Assembly: GCA_946613955.1 (NCBI GenBank)
Contig: CAMOGC010000112.1
Coordinates: forward strand, 1 to 5,549
Direction of reading: 5' to 3'
Length of the DNA stretch: 5,549 nucleotides
Origin: an uncultured Clostridia bacterium
GTDB taxonomy: Bacteria; Bacillota_A; Clostridia; Christensenellales; Aristaeellaceae
Shown: in pieces, positions 1 through 5,385 of the stretch
How positions within the stretch are numbered: the stretch's first letter is position 1
Layout of the letters: each line of letters begins with the position of its first letter
Made by a program: the position numbers and the translations under genes
The notes under the pieces: generated by a model
What the model was told of the DNA's origin: nothing
What the model saw: only the letters and a program-made list of their open reading frames with translations
Databases searched by the model: none

Positions 1-51
1 TTCAGCCTGCGGGCATGAGCGGGTTTATCATATTCGGGATTCGTCCGGATC

Positions 52-59
52 AGAGAGGG
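52..59 (+). promoter_or_regulatory. Ribosome binding site of the flippase gene
   Basis: AGAGAGGG ends 6 bases before the ATG at 66. It decides the start in favour of 66 over the in-frame ATG at 15. Confidence 0.65.
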
Positions 60-65
60 TATGGC

Positions 66-1496
66 ATGAGCACAAGAAAAAACACGATGTACAATGTGGC
101 GTACAGGCTTTTTTCCGTACTGCTGCCGCTGGTGACCGCGCCCTATCTGTCCCGGACGGTGGGGCGGGAAGGCGTGGGGCTGTATTCCTACGCCTGGAGC
201 ATCAGCTATATCTTCTGCCTGGTCGGAATGCTGGGGCTCAACGATTACGGGGTGCGGGCGATCGCGAAGGTCAGGGACGACCGGAAGAAGCTGGACGAGA
301 CCTTCTCCGCCATCTGGCAGATGCAGCTGCTGGTCGCCGGGGCGACGCTGATCGTCTGGCTGGGTTACGTAGCCTTTGTGGCGGGGGAGGAAAAGCCCAT
401 CGCAACGCATCTGACCCTGATGAGCGTCAGCTGCCTGTGCTCCTTTGACTGGTGCCTGATGGGACTCGGGATCTTTAAACCCATCGCCCTGCGGAATACC
501 TTCATCAAAACGGCCGCGGCCATTTGCGTTTTCCTGTTTGTCAAAAGGCCGGAGGATCTGTGGATCTACGCCTTTGTGTGGAGCCTTTCGACGCTGCTGG
601 GGAATCTGAGCTGCGTCTCGTCCCTGAAGGGAAGGGTGCGCTATGTCCGCAGGCCCCTGGAGGAGAGCCTGAGACATCTGGGGCCCTGCGCGGTGCTGTT
701 TATCTCCGTACTGGCGGTCAATATCTATCGGACGATGGACAAGGTGATGGTCACGGCCATCGCCGGCGTCGAGCAGAACGGGCTGTATGAGAACGCGGAA
801 AAGATCATCTACTGCCTCAGCGGGTTTATTTCCGCCATCGGGACGGTCATGATGCCCAAGATCAGCCATATGCAGCAGATGGGGCAGACGGAGGCCATAC
901 GCCGGCACATCGACCGGAGCATGAACCTGATCCTTTGCATGGTCAGCGCCATGGCCTTCGGCGTCGCGGCGGTGGCGGATCGGTTCGCTCCGCTTTTTTA
1001 CGGAGAGGCCTTCGCCGCTTCCGGAGAGCTGATGGCCCCCCTGGCCTTTACGCTGATGACCATCGGCTTCGCCAACGTGATCCGCACCCAGTGGGTACTG
1101 CCCCAGGCGCGGGATACCATCTTTGTTAAAAGCGTATGCGCCGGGGCCGTGGTCAATCTTCTGGCCAACGCGCTGCTGATTCCCTCCATGCGGGCGATGG
1201 GCGCCGTGGTCGGGACCCTTCTGGCGGAGACGACGGTCCCCGTGGTGCAGTGGATCCTGCTGCGCAAGGAGCTGCCCTACGGCCGGTTCCTGGGTTACGC
1301 CGGGATTTACGCGGCCATCGGCGGCGCCATGCTGCTGGCCGTCCGGGCGGCGGGAAGGGTGCTGCCCTGGGGCGGATGGATCGGGCTGGGATGCCAGGTG
1401 ATGATCGGGATCGGGGTTTATGCCGCCGGTACGCTGATCTACTGGAAGGCGGCGGGGCTGCCGATGCCAAAGAAAAACGGGCGGGGAAGGAAATGA
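66..1496 (+). CDS. Wzx-like oligosaccharide/polysaccharide flippase (Polysacc_synt family)
   Basis: This is a predicted multi-pass inner-membrane flippase of the MOP superfamily (Wzx/RfbX type), which moves lipid-linked oligosaccharide units to the outer membrane face for capsule, exopolysaccharide or wall-glycan assembly. The 476-residue product has the usual family length. Its N-terminus carries the typical motif APYLSRTVGREGVGLYSY (residues 25-42). Many hydrophobic helices follow, roughly at 45-60, 85-107, 113-135, 145-160, 166-182, 207-222, 250-265, 286-305, 323-340, 356-373, 378-400, 408-427 and 437-460, and the tail is basic (KKNGRGRK). The ATG at 66 is chosen because a GAGAGGG ribosome site lies 6 bases upstream and the family normally begins at this point; an in-frame ATG at 15 would add 17 residues without a visible site. 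The substrate cannot be read from the sequence. The gene converges on yrzB, and its 3' end overlaps that operon's terminator. It is probably the last gene of a surface-glycan cluster lying to the left (inference). Confidence 0.9.
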   Translation: MSTRKNTMYNVAYRLFSVLLPLVTAPYLSRTVGREGVGLYSYAWSISYIFCLVGMLGLNDYGVRAIAKVRDDRKKLDETFSAIWQMQLLVAGATLIVWLGYVAFVAGEEKPIATHLTLMSVSCLCSFDWCLMGLGIFKPIALRNTFIKTAAAICVFLFVKRPEDLWIYAFVWSLSTLLGNLSCVSSLKGRVRYVRRPLEESLRHLGPCAVLFISVLAVNIYRTMDKVMVTAIAGVEQNGLYENAEKIIYCLSGFISAIGTVMMPKISHMQQMGQTEAIRRHIDRSMNLILCMVSAMAFGVAAVADRFAPLFYGEAFAASGELMAPLAFTLMTIGFANVIRTQWVLPQARDTIFVKSVCAGAVVNLLANALLIPSMRAMGAVVGTLLAETTVPVVQWILLRKELPYGRFLGYAGIYAAIGGAMLLAVRAAGRVLPWGGWIGLGCQVMIGIGVYAAGTLIYWKAAGLPMPKKNGRGRK

Positions 1497-1510
1497 CCTT
1501 CACCCGCCCG
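1473..1510 (-). terminator. Rho-independent terminator of the ruvX-yrzB operon, overlapping the flippase 3' end
   Basis: Read leftward, the arm at 1510-1497 pairs with 1490-1478 to give a GC-rich 13-bp stem with one bulged base (1502) and a 6-base loop. It is followed at once by TTTTTCTTT (1477-1469), a proper U-tract. It lies about 57 bases after the yrzB stop. On the plus strand the same stem has no adjacent U-run; a T5 tract at 1522-1526 lies 11 bases further on, so it could stop flippase transcription only weakly. The flippase stop codon (1494-1496) is inside the loop and its last lysine codons supply the minus-strand U-tract. Confidence 0.8.
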
Positions 1511-1566
1511 AAGCGGTTCCGTTTTTGAACTGATTCCGCTCCCGTTCGCACAAAGGGGAGCGCTCA

Positions 1567-1869
1567 TTATTCCTCTTCTTCTTCCGCGTCCACGAGGGTC
1601 AGGAAATGGTTGAAGGCGGCGTCGGACTCGGCGTCGTCGGGCGTGACATAGGTGTCATTCCCGTCCGCGTCCTGAATCACCTTCAGGATAAAGACCTCCA
1701 TGGATTCGGGGTCGTCCTCCCCGGTGGGCGGCGTGACGGCCAGATAATGGCTGTCGTTGAAGGGAAAGGAACCCAGAAGCTCAAAGAGCGTGGTTTCCCC
1801 CGATTCATCCACCAGCTCGATCAGATCGTCGTTCTCGTCAGGGAGAAGGGCATCGTTGTTTTCAGACAT
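1567..1869 (-). CDS. yrzB: DUF1292 / UPF0473 family acidic protein (YrzB-like)
   Basis: This encodes a small cytoplasmic protein of 100 residues in the DUF1292 (UPF0473, B. subtilis YrzB) family, whose biochemical function is unknown. It is extremely acidic: about 30 Asp/Glu against a single lysine (K63), ending in five glutamates. The family pattern is visible: an acidic N-terminus, then ELVDESGETTLFELLGSFPF (18-37), a short strand around HYLAVTPP, an acidic turn, the hydrophobic strand EVFILKV (58-64), and a final helix FNHFLTLVD before the acidic tail. The next gene upstream is ruvX, the neighbour it has in B. subtilis and many Clostridia, which supports the assignment. The start at 1869 is chosen over the ATG at 1875 because the ribosome site directly abuts 1875 with no spacer but lies 6 bases from 1869. 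Confidence 0.87.
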   Translation of the reverse strand: MSENNDALLPDENDDLIELVDESGETTLFELLGSFPFNDSHYLAVTPPTGEDDPESMEVFILKVIQDADGNDTYVTPDDAESDAAFNHFLTLVDAEEEEE

Positions 1870-1875
1870 GGTCAT

Positions 1876-1882
1876 CCTCCTT
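1876..1882 (-). promoter_or_regulatory. Ribosome binding site of yrzB
   Basis: On the minus strand AAGGAGG runs straight into the first ATG (1875) with zero spacing. It therefore serves the second in-frame ATG at 1869, with a 6-base spacer, which removes two residues from the longest reading frame. Confidence 0.75.
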
Positions 1883-2002
1883 CTTTTACTGCTTCACCGC
1901 CTCCAGCGGGCTTTCGCTGGCCATGGCGGTTTTTCTTTCAAGCGCCGCAGCCGGCGGGCGCGCGGCCCGCGGAGACGCTTTTCGCCGGGAACAGGGGGAC
2001 CG
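1883..2002 (-). other. ruvX-yrzB intergenic spacer
   Basis: This very GC-rich spacer holds no terminator or clear promoter, so ruvX and yrzB are probably co-transcribed. It contains two small perfect stems: 1903-1908 with 1915-1920 (CCAGCG/CGCTGG), and 1954-1959 with 1965-1970 (GCGGGC/GCCCGC). Neither has a U-tract. A 12-codon open frame (1886-1924, minus) ends just before the yrzB ribosome site; see findings. Confidence 0.4.
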
Positions 2003-2425
2003 TTATTGCTCCCCGGGATGCTCGGCCAGCCACTGGCGCAGGATCACGGCGGCGGCGACCTTGTCCACGGCGCCCTTCCGCTCCTGCCGGCTGAGTCCTC
2101 CCTCGAGCAGGGCTTCCTCGGCGGATACGGTGGTCAGCCGCTCATCCTGATAGAATACGGTCAGCCCCAGCTTTTCCAGCTGGGCGCAGAAATCCCGGAC
2201 CTTTCTGGCCTGGAAGCCCTCGGACCCGTCCATGTTCAGCGGGAGTCCGGAGAGGACCTCGTCGGTTTCATATTGATCGCAAAGGGCCTTGATATGCCGC
2301 GCGTCCGGCCCCCAGCCCACCCGCTTCAGCACTTCCACGGGCGAGGCGATCACCCGGCCGGGATCGGAAACCGCGATGCCGATGCGTACATCTCCCACAT
2401 CCAGACAGAGAATCCTTTTGTTCAT
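2003..2425 (-). CDS. ruvX: RuvX/YqgF family pre-16S rRNA nuclease / putative Holliday junction resolvase
   Basis: This is a 140-residue cytoplasmic RNase H-fold nuclease. E. coli YqgF acts in 16S rRNA 5'-end maturation, and the family is also described as a Holliday junction resolvase, so the in vivo substrate here is not settled. The fold's acidic residues are all present: D9 in LCLDVGDVRIGIAVSD (6-21), E95 in YQDERLTTVSAEEAL (92-106), and D121 in the C-terminal AVDKVAAAVILRQWL (119-133). The family motif LSGLPLNMDGSEG is at 58-70. The length matches the family norm. The start at 2425 is preferred because GAGG lies 5 bases upstream and homologues begin with a short lead into the first beta-strand. 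An adjacent ATG (2428) and a GTG at 2455 are in frame but worse placed. It is followed by yrzB after a 133-base gap. Upstream lies the pnp terminator rather than ireB (the usual Firmicute neighbour), so it should have its own promoter, which I could not identify. Confidence 0.93.
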   Translation of the reverse strand: MNKRILCLDVGDVRIGIAVSDPGRVIASPVEVLKRVGWGPDARHIKALCDQYETDEVLSGLPLNMDGSEGFQARKVRDFCAQLEKLGLTVFYQDERLTTVSAEEALLEGGLSRQERKGAVDKVAAAVILRQWLAEHPGEQ

Positions 2426-2566
2426 CATTTCCTCAATGATCTTTTCCGGCCGCACCGGCAGAGGGAAACAGCATGCCCGGAGTCGTTCCTGACAAGGGAA
2501 AATGTGGAACGAGGTTCAGGACAGACAGGCCGTCTGCTTTCCGCAGGCCGGAACGGTTTTAATCTG
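2426..2566 (-). other. Intergenic region upstream of ruvX
   Basis: About 140 bases separate the pnp terminator from ruvX. Since the terminator looks strong, a ruvX promoter is expected here. The best -35-like hexamer is TTGTCA (minus strand, about 2495-2490), but no acceptable -10 lies 16-18 bases beyond it. A 5-bp stem CAGAC/GTCTG (2522-2526 with 2532-2536) is the only clear structure. There is no ireB-like gene and no other convincing coding sequence. Confidence 0.5.
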
Positions 2567-2594
2567 AAAACGGGGAGGCCGGACGGCCTCCCCG
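2567..2594 (-). terminator. Rho-independent terminator of rpsO-pnp
   Basis: A perfect 10-bp stem, CGGGGAGGCC/GGCCTCCCCG (2571-2580 with 2585-2594), has a 4-base loop. Read leftward it is followed by TTTT (2570-2567). It begins 8 bases after the pnp stop codon, the standard position for an intrinsic terminator. Confidence 0.88.
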
Positions 2595-2601
2595 ATGCTC
2601 A

Positions 2602-4752
2602 TCAGTGGCTGTCGCGGCGGGGCGGACGGCGGGAGCCGCCATCCCGGCGGGCGGGAGCACTGTTTTCATACACGATATCGTTCCGGATCAGGTTGATACG
2701 GCCCTGGGCGTCGATTTCGCTGACCTTGACCTCCAGCTCATCGCCGATATTGACCACATCCTCCACCTTCTCCACCCGGCGGTTATCCAGCTTGGAGATA
2801 TGGATCATGCCGTCCTTCCCGGGGAGCAGCTCCACGAAGGCGCCGAAGTTCATGATGCGGACGACCTTGCCCGTATACACCTCGCCGACCTCGATATCCT
2901 TGGCGATGCCCTCGATGATCTTCTTCGCCCTGGCGGCCGCTTCGGTATCCGGGGTGGAGATGAAGACCCGGCCGTCGTCCTCGATGTCGATCTTGACGCC
3001 GGTTTCGGCGATGATCTTGTTGATCATCTTTCCGCCGGGGCCGATGACTTCGCGGATCTTATCGGGGTTGATGGTAAAGTTGATGATCTTGGGCGCGTAG
3101 GGGCTCAGCTCTTCCCTGGGCTGTCCCAGCGTATCCAGCATGATCTTCAGAATGTAGAGGCGGCCCTGCAGCGCCTGGGCCAGCGCCTGCTGCAGAATCT
3201 GGCGGTTGATGCCGGAAATCTTGATGTCCATCTGGAGGGCGGTAATGCCGTTCATGGAGCCGGCGACCTTAAAGTCCATATCGCCCAGGAAATCTTCCAG
3301 ACCCTGGATATCCGTCAGCACTGCGAGCTTGCCGCTCTGCGCGTCGGTAATCAGGCCCATGGCCACGCCGGCCACCGGCGCGGAGATCGGAACGCCCGCG
3401 TCCATCAGGCTCAGGGTTGAGCCGCAGACGGAAGCCATGGAGGAGGAACCGTTGGAGGACAGGATTTCGCTGACCACCCGCATGGCGTAGGGGAACTCCT
3501 CCTCGGAGGGGATGACGGGCAGCAGGGCCCGCTCCGCCAGGGCGCCGTGGCCGATTTCGCGGCGGCCGGGGCTCTTCAGCCGGCCGGCTTCACCGGTGGA
3601 ATACGGCGGGAAGTTATACTGATGCATATAGCGCTTGAAGGTTTCGGAGGTGCTGAGCCCGTCCAGGGTCTGGCCCTCGGAAACCGTCCCCAGGGTCGTC
3701 ACGGTCAGCGCCTGGGTCTGTCCCCGGGTAAAGATGGCGGAGCCATGGGTCCGCGGCAGGACGCCCACCTCGCACCAGATGGGGCGGATTTCGGTCACCT
3801 TCCGGCCGTCGGGGCGGATGCCCTCGTTCAGGATCCTGGCCCGCATGACCTCTTTATTCAGATAATACAGGGCGTCCTCGATCTCGCTTTCGCGCCCGGG
3901 GAAGCGCTCGGACAGGGCGGAGAGGGTTTCCTCCTTGACGGAGGCCTCGCGGCTCTGGCGCTCCTTCCGGTCGAAGGTTTCGAACGTCCAGACGCACTTG
4001 TCATAGGCGAATTCCCGGACGGCGGCCTTCACGTCGTCCCCGGTGGTGATCAGGGGAACAACCTGTTTCTCCTTGCCGATTTCGGCAATGATCTCTTTCT
4101 GGAAGGCCACCAGCTTTTTGATCTCCTCATGGCCGAAGAGGATCGCGTCCAGCATGGTATCCTCGCTCAGCTCCCTGGCGCCGGCTTCGACCATCATGAT
4201 GGCTTCTTCCGTTCCGGCCACATACAGGCTCAGATCGCTTTCGGCGCGCTGGGCCTCATCGGGGCAGATGACGAATTCGCCGTTCACCCGGCCCACCAGC
4301 ACCGCGCCGGTCGGCCCGTTCCACGGGATATCGCTGACCGCCAGGGCGATGGAGGAGCCGATCATGGCGGGGATTTCCGGCGGCACGTCCTGCTCCACGC
4401 TCAGGATCGTTACGACCACCTGCACATCGTTGCGCATGCCCTTGTTGAACAGGGGACGCAGGGGCCGGTCGATCAGCCGGCAGGTCAGGGTCGCCTTATC
4501 GGTGGGGCGGCCTTCGCGCTTGATGAATCCGCCGGGGATCTTTCCGACGGAGTACTGCTTTTCCTCCACATCCACGGCCAGGGGGAAGAAGTCGACCCCT
4601 TCGCGGGGGGTGGGAGACATGGTGGCGTTCACCATGACGACGGTATCGCCCAGGTGCACCCAGACGGAGCCGTTGGCCTGCTCACAGTACTTGCCGAACT
4701 CCAGCGTCAGCTTTCGGCCGGCCAGATCCATGGAAAAAGACTTGGATTCCAT
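2602..4752 (-). CDS. pnp: Polyribonucleotide nucleotidyltransferase (PNPase)
   Basis: PNPase is a trimeric 3'-5' exoribonuclease that degrades RNA phosphorolytically to nucleoside diphosphates and can add 3' tails in reverse. The 716-residue product is complete. In order: a first RNase PH domain (about 8-145) with [16 protein letters not shown] and [11 protein letters not shown] (92-102); an all-helical linker (about 240-310); a second, catalytic RNase PH domain starting at [13 protein letters not shown] (313-325), with [13 protein letters not shown] (432-444) for phosphate binding and [15 protein letters not shown] (485-499), in which D487, D493 and K495 match the metal-binding D486, D492 and K494 of E. 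coli; a KH domain (about 556-615) with GPGG at 571-574; and an S1 domain (about 622-692) with [22 protein letters not shown] short arginine-rich tail (698-716) follows. The start at 4752 has AAGGAG 8 bases upstream and gives the normal N-terminus. A second ribosome site/ATG pair lies in frame at 4836. It follows rpsO and probably shares its transcript. Confidence 0.98.
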   Translation of the reverse strand: MESKSFSMDLAGRKLTLEFGKYCEQANGSVWVHLGDTVVMVNATMSPTPREGVDFFPLAVDVEEKQYSVGKIPGGFIKREGRPTDKATLTCRLIDRPLRPLFNKGMRNDVQVVVTILSVEQDVPPEIPAMIGSSIALAVSDIPWNGPTGAVLVGRVNGEFVICPDEAQRAESDLSLYVAGTEEAIMMVEAGARELSEDTMLDAILFGHEEIKKLVAFQKEIIAEIGKEKQVVPLITTGDDVKAAVREFAYDKCVWTFETFDRKERQSREASVKEETLSALSERFPGRESEIEDALYYLNKEVMRARILNEGIRPDGRKVTEIRPIWCEVGVLPRTHGSAIFTRGQTQALTVTTLGTVSEGQTLDGLSTSETFKRYMHQYNFPPYSTGEAGRLKSPGRREIGHGALAERALLPVIPSEEEFPYAMRVVSEILSSNGSSSMASVCGSTLSLMDAGVPISAPVAGVAMGLITDAQSGKLAVLTDIQGLEDFLGDMDFKVAGSMNGITALQMDIKISGINRQILQQALAQALQGRLYILKIMLDTLGQPREELSPYAPKIINFTINPDKIREVIGPGGKMINKIIAETGVKIDIEDDGRVFISTPDTEAAARAKKIIEGIAKDIEVGEVYTGKVVRIMNFGAFVELLPGKDGMIHISKLDNRRVEKVEDVVNIGDELEVKVSEIDAQGRINLIRNDIVYENSAPARRDGGSRRPPRRDSH

Positions 4753-4778
4753 ACGTTTCACTCCTTTTCGTTTCGATG

Positions 4779-4790
4779 CCGGAGCGCCGT
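4779..4790 (-). repeat. 12-mer shared with the rpsO leader (pnp copy)
   Basis: ACGGCGCTCCGG (minus strand) is identical to 5235-5246 in the rpsO leader. This copy ends 26 bases before the pnp start codon and sits just upstream of its AAAAGGAG ribosome site. Confidence 0.6.
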
Positions 4791-4795
4791 ATGCT

Positions 4796-4826
4796 ATCAT
4801 ATGAAAACCCCGCCCGGGATTTTCAA
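4796..4826 (-). promoter_or_regulatory. Possible internal promoter for pnp
   Basis: On the minus strand TTGAAA (4826-4821, 5 of 6 to the sigma-70 -35 consensus) is followed after 19 bases by TATGAT (4801-4796, 5 of 6 to the -10 consensus). The spacer is longer than the preferred 17. Transcription would start near 4789. An inverted repeat fills the spacer, which could be an operator. The call is inference from hexamer matches only. Confidence 0.35.
4803..4824 (-). repeat. Inverted repeat / hairpin in the pnp leader
   Basis: Arms 4803-4811 and 4816-4824 are separated by four bases. As minus-strand RNA, GAAAAUCCC pairs with GGGGUUUUC over 9 positions including one G-U. On the plus strand that position would be a C-A mismatch, so the structure is better formed in the pnp sense RNA. 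It lies 51 bases upstream of the pnp start and between the two hexamers of the possible promoter. Confidence 0.5.
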
Positions 4827-4866
4827 GGGATAACATACGAGACTCCGATTCCTTCTCCGATTTTCA

Positions 4867-4899
4867 AAGCCGCCGGAAGGATACTGCTTCCGGCGGCTT
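4867..4899 (-). terminator. rpsO-pnp intergenic hairpin (weak terminator or RNA processing site)
   Basis: A perfect 13-bp stem, AAGCCGCCGGAAG/CTTCCGGCGGCTT (4867-4879 with 4887-4899), has a 7-base loop and lies 33 bases after the rpsO stop. Read leftward the stem runs into TTTGAAAAT rather than a real U-run, so full termination is unlikely. In E. coli the rpsO-pnp gap likewise holds a partial terminator plus an RNase III-cut hairpin that mediates PNPase autoregulation. A similar role here is inferred from position. Confidence 0.55.
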
Positions 4900-4932
4900 A
4901 TGAAAACAAGCTTTCCGGTACCGGGAAGAGGA

Positions 4933-5187
4933 TTATTTGCGCAGGTTCAGCCTGGCGATCAGGGAACGATACCGCTCGATATCCGTCTTCTTCAGGTACT
5001 CCAGCATGTTGCGGCGGCGGCCGACCATCAGCAGCAGGCCGCGGTTGGAATGATGGTCATTCTTGTTGGCCTTCAGATGCTCGTTCAGATGGTTGATCCG
5101 CTCGGTCAGCAGCGCGATCTGTACTTCGGGGGAACCGGTGTCGCCTTCATGCTGTGCATAGGCGGCAATAATCTCGGACTTGGTCAT
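4933..5187 (-). CDS. rpsO: 30S ribosomal protein S15
   Basis: S15 is a primary 16S rRNA-binding protein of the 30S platform and takes part in the B4 bridge to the 50S subunit. The family signature is clear: [20 protein letters not shown] (13-32), [19 protein letters not shown] (34-52), [20 protein letters not shown] (55-74) and the end LIARLNLRK. From the ATG at 5187 it is 84 residues. An ATG at 5196 would give 87, closer to the 89 of B. subtilis and E. coli, but the AGGAGG site is only 2 bases from 5196 and 11 from 5187, so the start is uncertain between these two. Longer versions are excluded because they begin upstream of the promoter -10. One departure from the common DHHSRRGL motif is N48 in place of the first arginine. 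It is the first gene of the transcript that probably continues into pnp. Confidence 0.96.
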   Translation of the reverse strand: MTKSEIIAAYAQHEGDTGSPEVQIALLTERINHLNEHLKANKNDHHSNRGLLLMVGRRRNMLEYLKKTDIERYRSLIARLNLRK

Positions 5188-5197
5188 GTTCTTCATG

Positions 5198-5205
5198 CCC
5201 TCCTT
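5198..5205 (-). promoter_or_regulatory. Ribosome binding site of rpsO
   Basis: AAGGAGGG on the minus strand sits in an A-rich context. Its core is 2 bases from the ATG at 5196 and 11 bases from the ATG at 5187. The longer spacing is workable and the shorter one is not well tolerated, so it favours 5187 without proving it. Confidence 0.7.
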
Positions 5206-5288
5206 TTTATTTTCGGGTGTCAATCGCCGCGAGCCCGGAGCGCCGTCGGAGAAAACGGACGCCTGCGCGCGCGGTTCATTCGAACCCA
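5206..5288 (-). promoter_or_regulatory. Structured 5' leader of rpsO
   Basis: From the expected transcription start (about 5288) to the ribosome site lie about 80 GC-rich bases. Visible structure includes GGTTC/GAACC (5273-5277 with 5282-5286) with a 4-base loop overlapping the start region, and a bulged hairpin at 5240-5268: GCGC and CGTC on one side pair with GACG and GCGC on the other, with a 3-base bulge and a 10-base loop. S15 autoregulates through structurally different leader RNAs in several bacterial groups, so a regulatory role is plausible. I did not recognise a known leader class. Confidence 0.4.
5235..5246 (-). repeat. 12-mer shared with the pnp leader (rpsO copy)
   Basis: ACGGCGCTCCGG (minus strand) is identical to 4779-4790. 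Its first half forms the 3' side of the bulged hairpin at 5240-5268. Confidence 0.6.
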
Positions 5289-5294
5289 TCGGAT

Positions 5295-5323
5295 ATGATA
5301 CCAAATAATCCTCTGTTTGTAAA
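5295..5323 (-). promoter_or_regulatory. Sigma-70-type promoter of rpsO(-pnp)
   Basis: On the minus strand TTTACA (5323-5318) and TATCAT (5300-5295) are separated by exactly 17 bases, and each matches 5 of 6 consensus positions. Immediately upstream, 5324-5340 is almost pure A/T (plus strand ATAAAAAAACAAAAGA), resembling an UP element, as expected for a highly expressed ribosomal protein gene. Transcription should start near 5288, giving a leader of about 100 bases. Confidence 0.8.
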
Positions 5324-5346
5324 CATAAAAAAACAAAAGAATCAAG

Positions 5347-5378
5347 GAAAACCCCGGACTTCCGAGGAAGTTCGGGGT
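5347..5378 (-). terminator. Rho-independent terminator of the gene upstream of rpsO
   Basis: Arms 5351-5363 and 5366-5378 pair over about 12 bp around a 4-base loop. Read leftward the stem is followed by TTTTCCTT. It starts 8 bases after the TGA at 5386-5388. One position is an A-C mismatch in the minus-strand RNA (G-U on the plus strand). It separates the upstream unit from the rpsO promoter. Confidence 0.7.
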
Positions 5379-5385
5379 GATCGGT

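Noticed and set aside
1..18. Possible end of an upstream gene (frame reading FSLRA then TGA at 16-18) with an ATGA overlap to the ATG at 15
   Set aside because: Only five codons are visible, too few to support a gene, and the flippase start is better placed at 66.
524..1551. Overlapping frames inside and across the flippase 3' half (both strands)
   Set aside because: Arg/Gly/Pro-rich shadow translations of a clearly membrane-protein-coding frame.
1537..1562. Second hairpin CGCTCCC/GGGAGCG (1537-1543 with 1556-1562) in the flippase-yrzB gap
   Set aside because: The 12-base loop and lack of a U-tract on either strand make it a poor terminator beside the strong one at 1473-1510. It may be minor structure only.
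2426..2455. GTG start at 2455 for ruvX, adding 10 residues
   Set aside because: No ribosome site for it, while GAGG is well placed for 2425. The extension merely translates the ribosome-site region.
1757..4836. Long plus-strand open frames (for example 1757-3100, 2605-3420, 3547-4833, 4043-4804)
   Set aside because: They are antisense to ruvX and pnp, whose conserved motifs are unmistakable. High GC on the coding strand leaves the opposite frames open, and the translations resemble no family and lack ribosome sites.
5218..5223. Perfect -35 hexamer TTGACA on the minus strand in the rpsO leader
   Set aside because: No -10-like sequence lies 15-19 bases downstream; that region is the ribosome site and start codon.
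4933..5304. N-terminally extended rpsO starting from a TTG at 5304
   Set aside because: The start lies upstream of the -10 box (5300-5295) and would not be transcribed; the added 36-39 residues are absent from the family.
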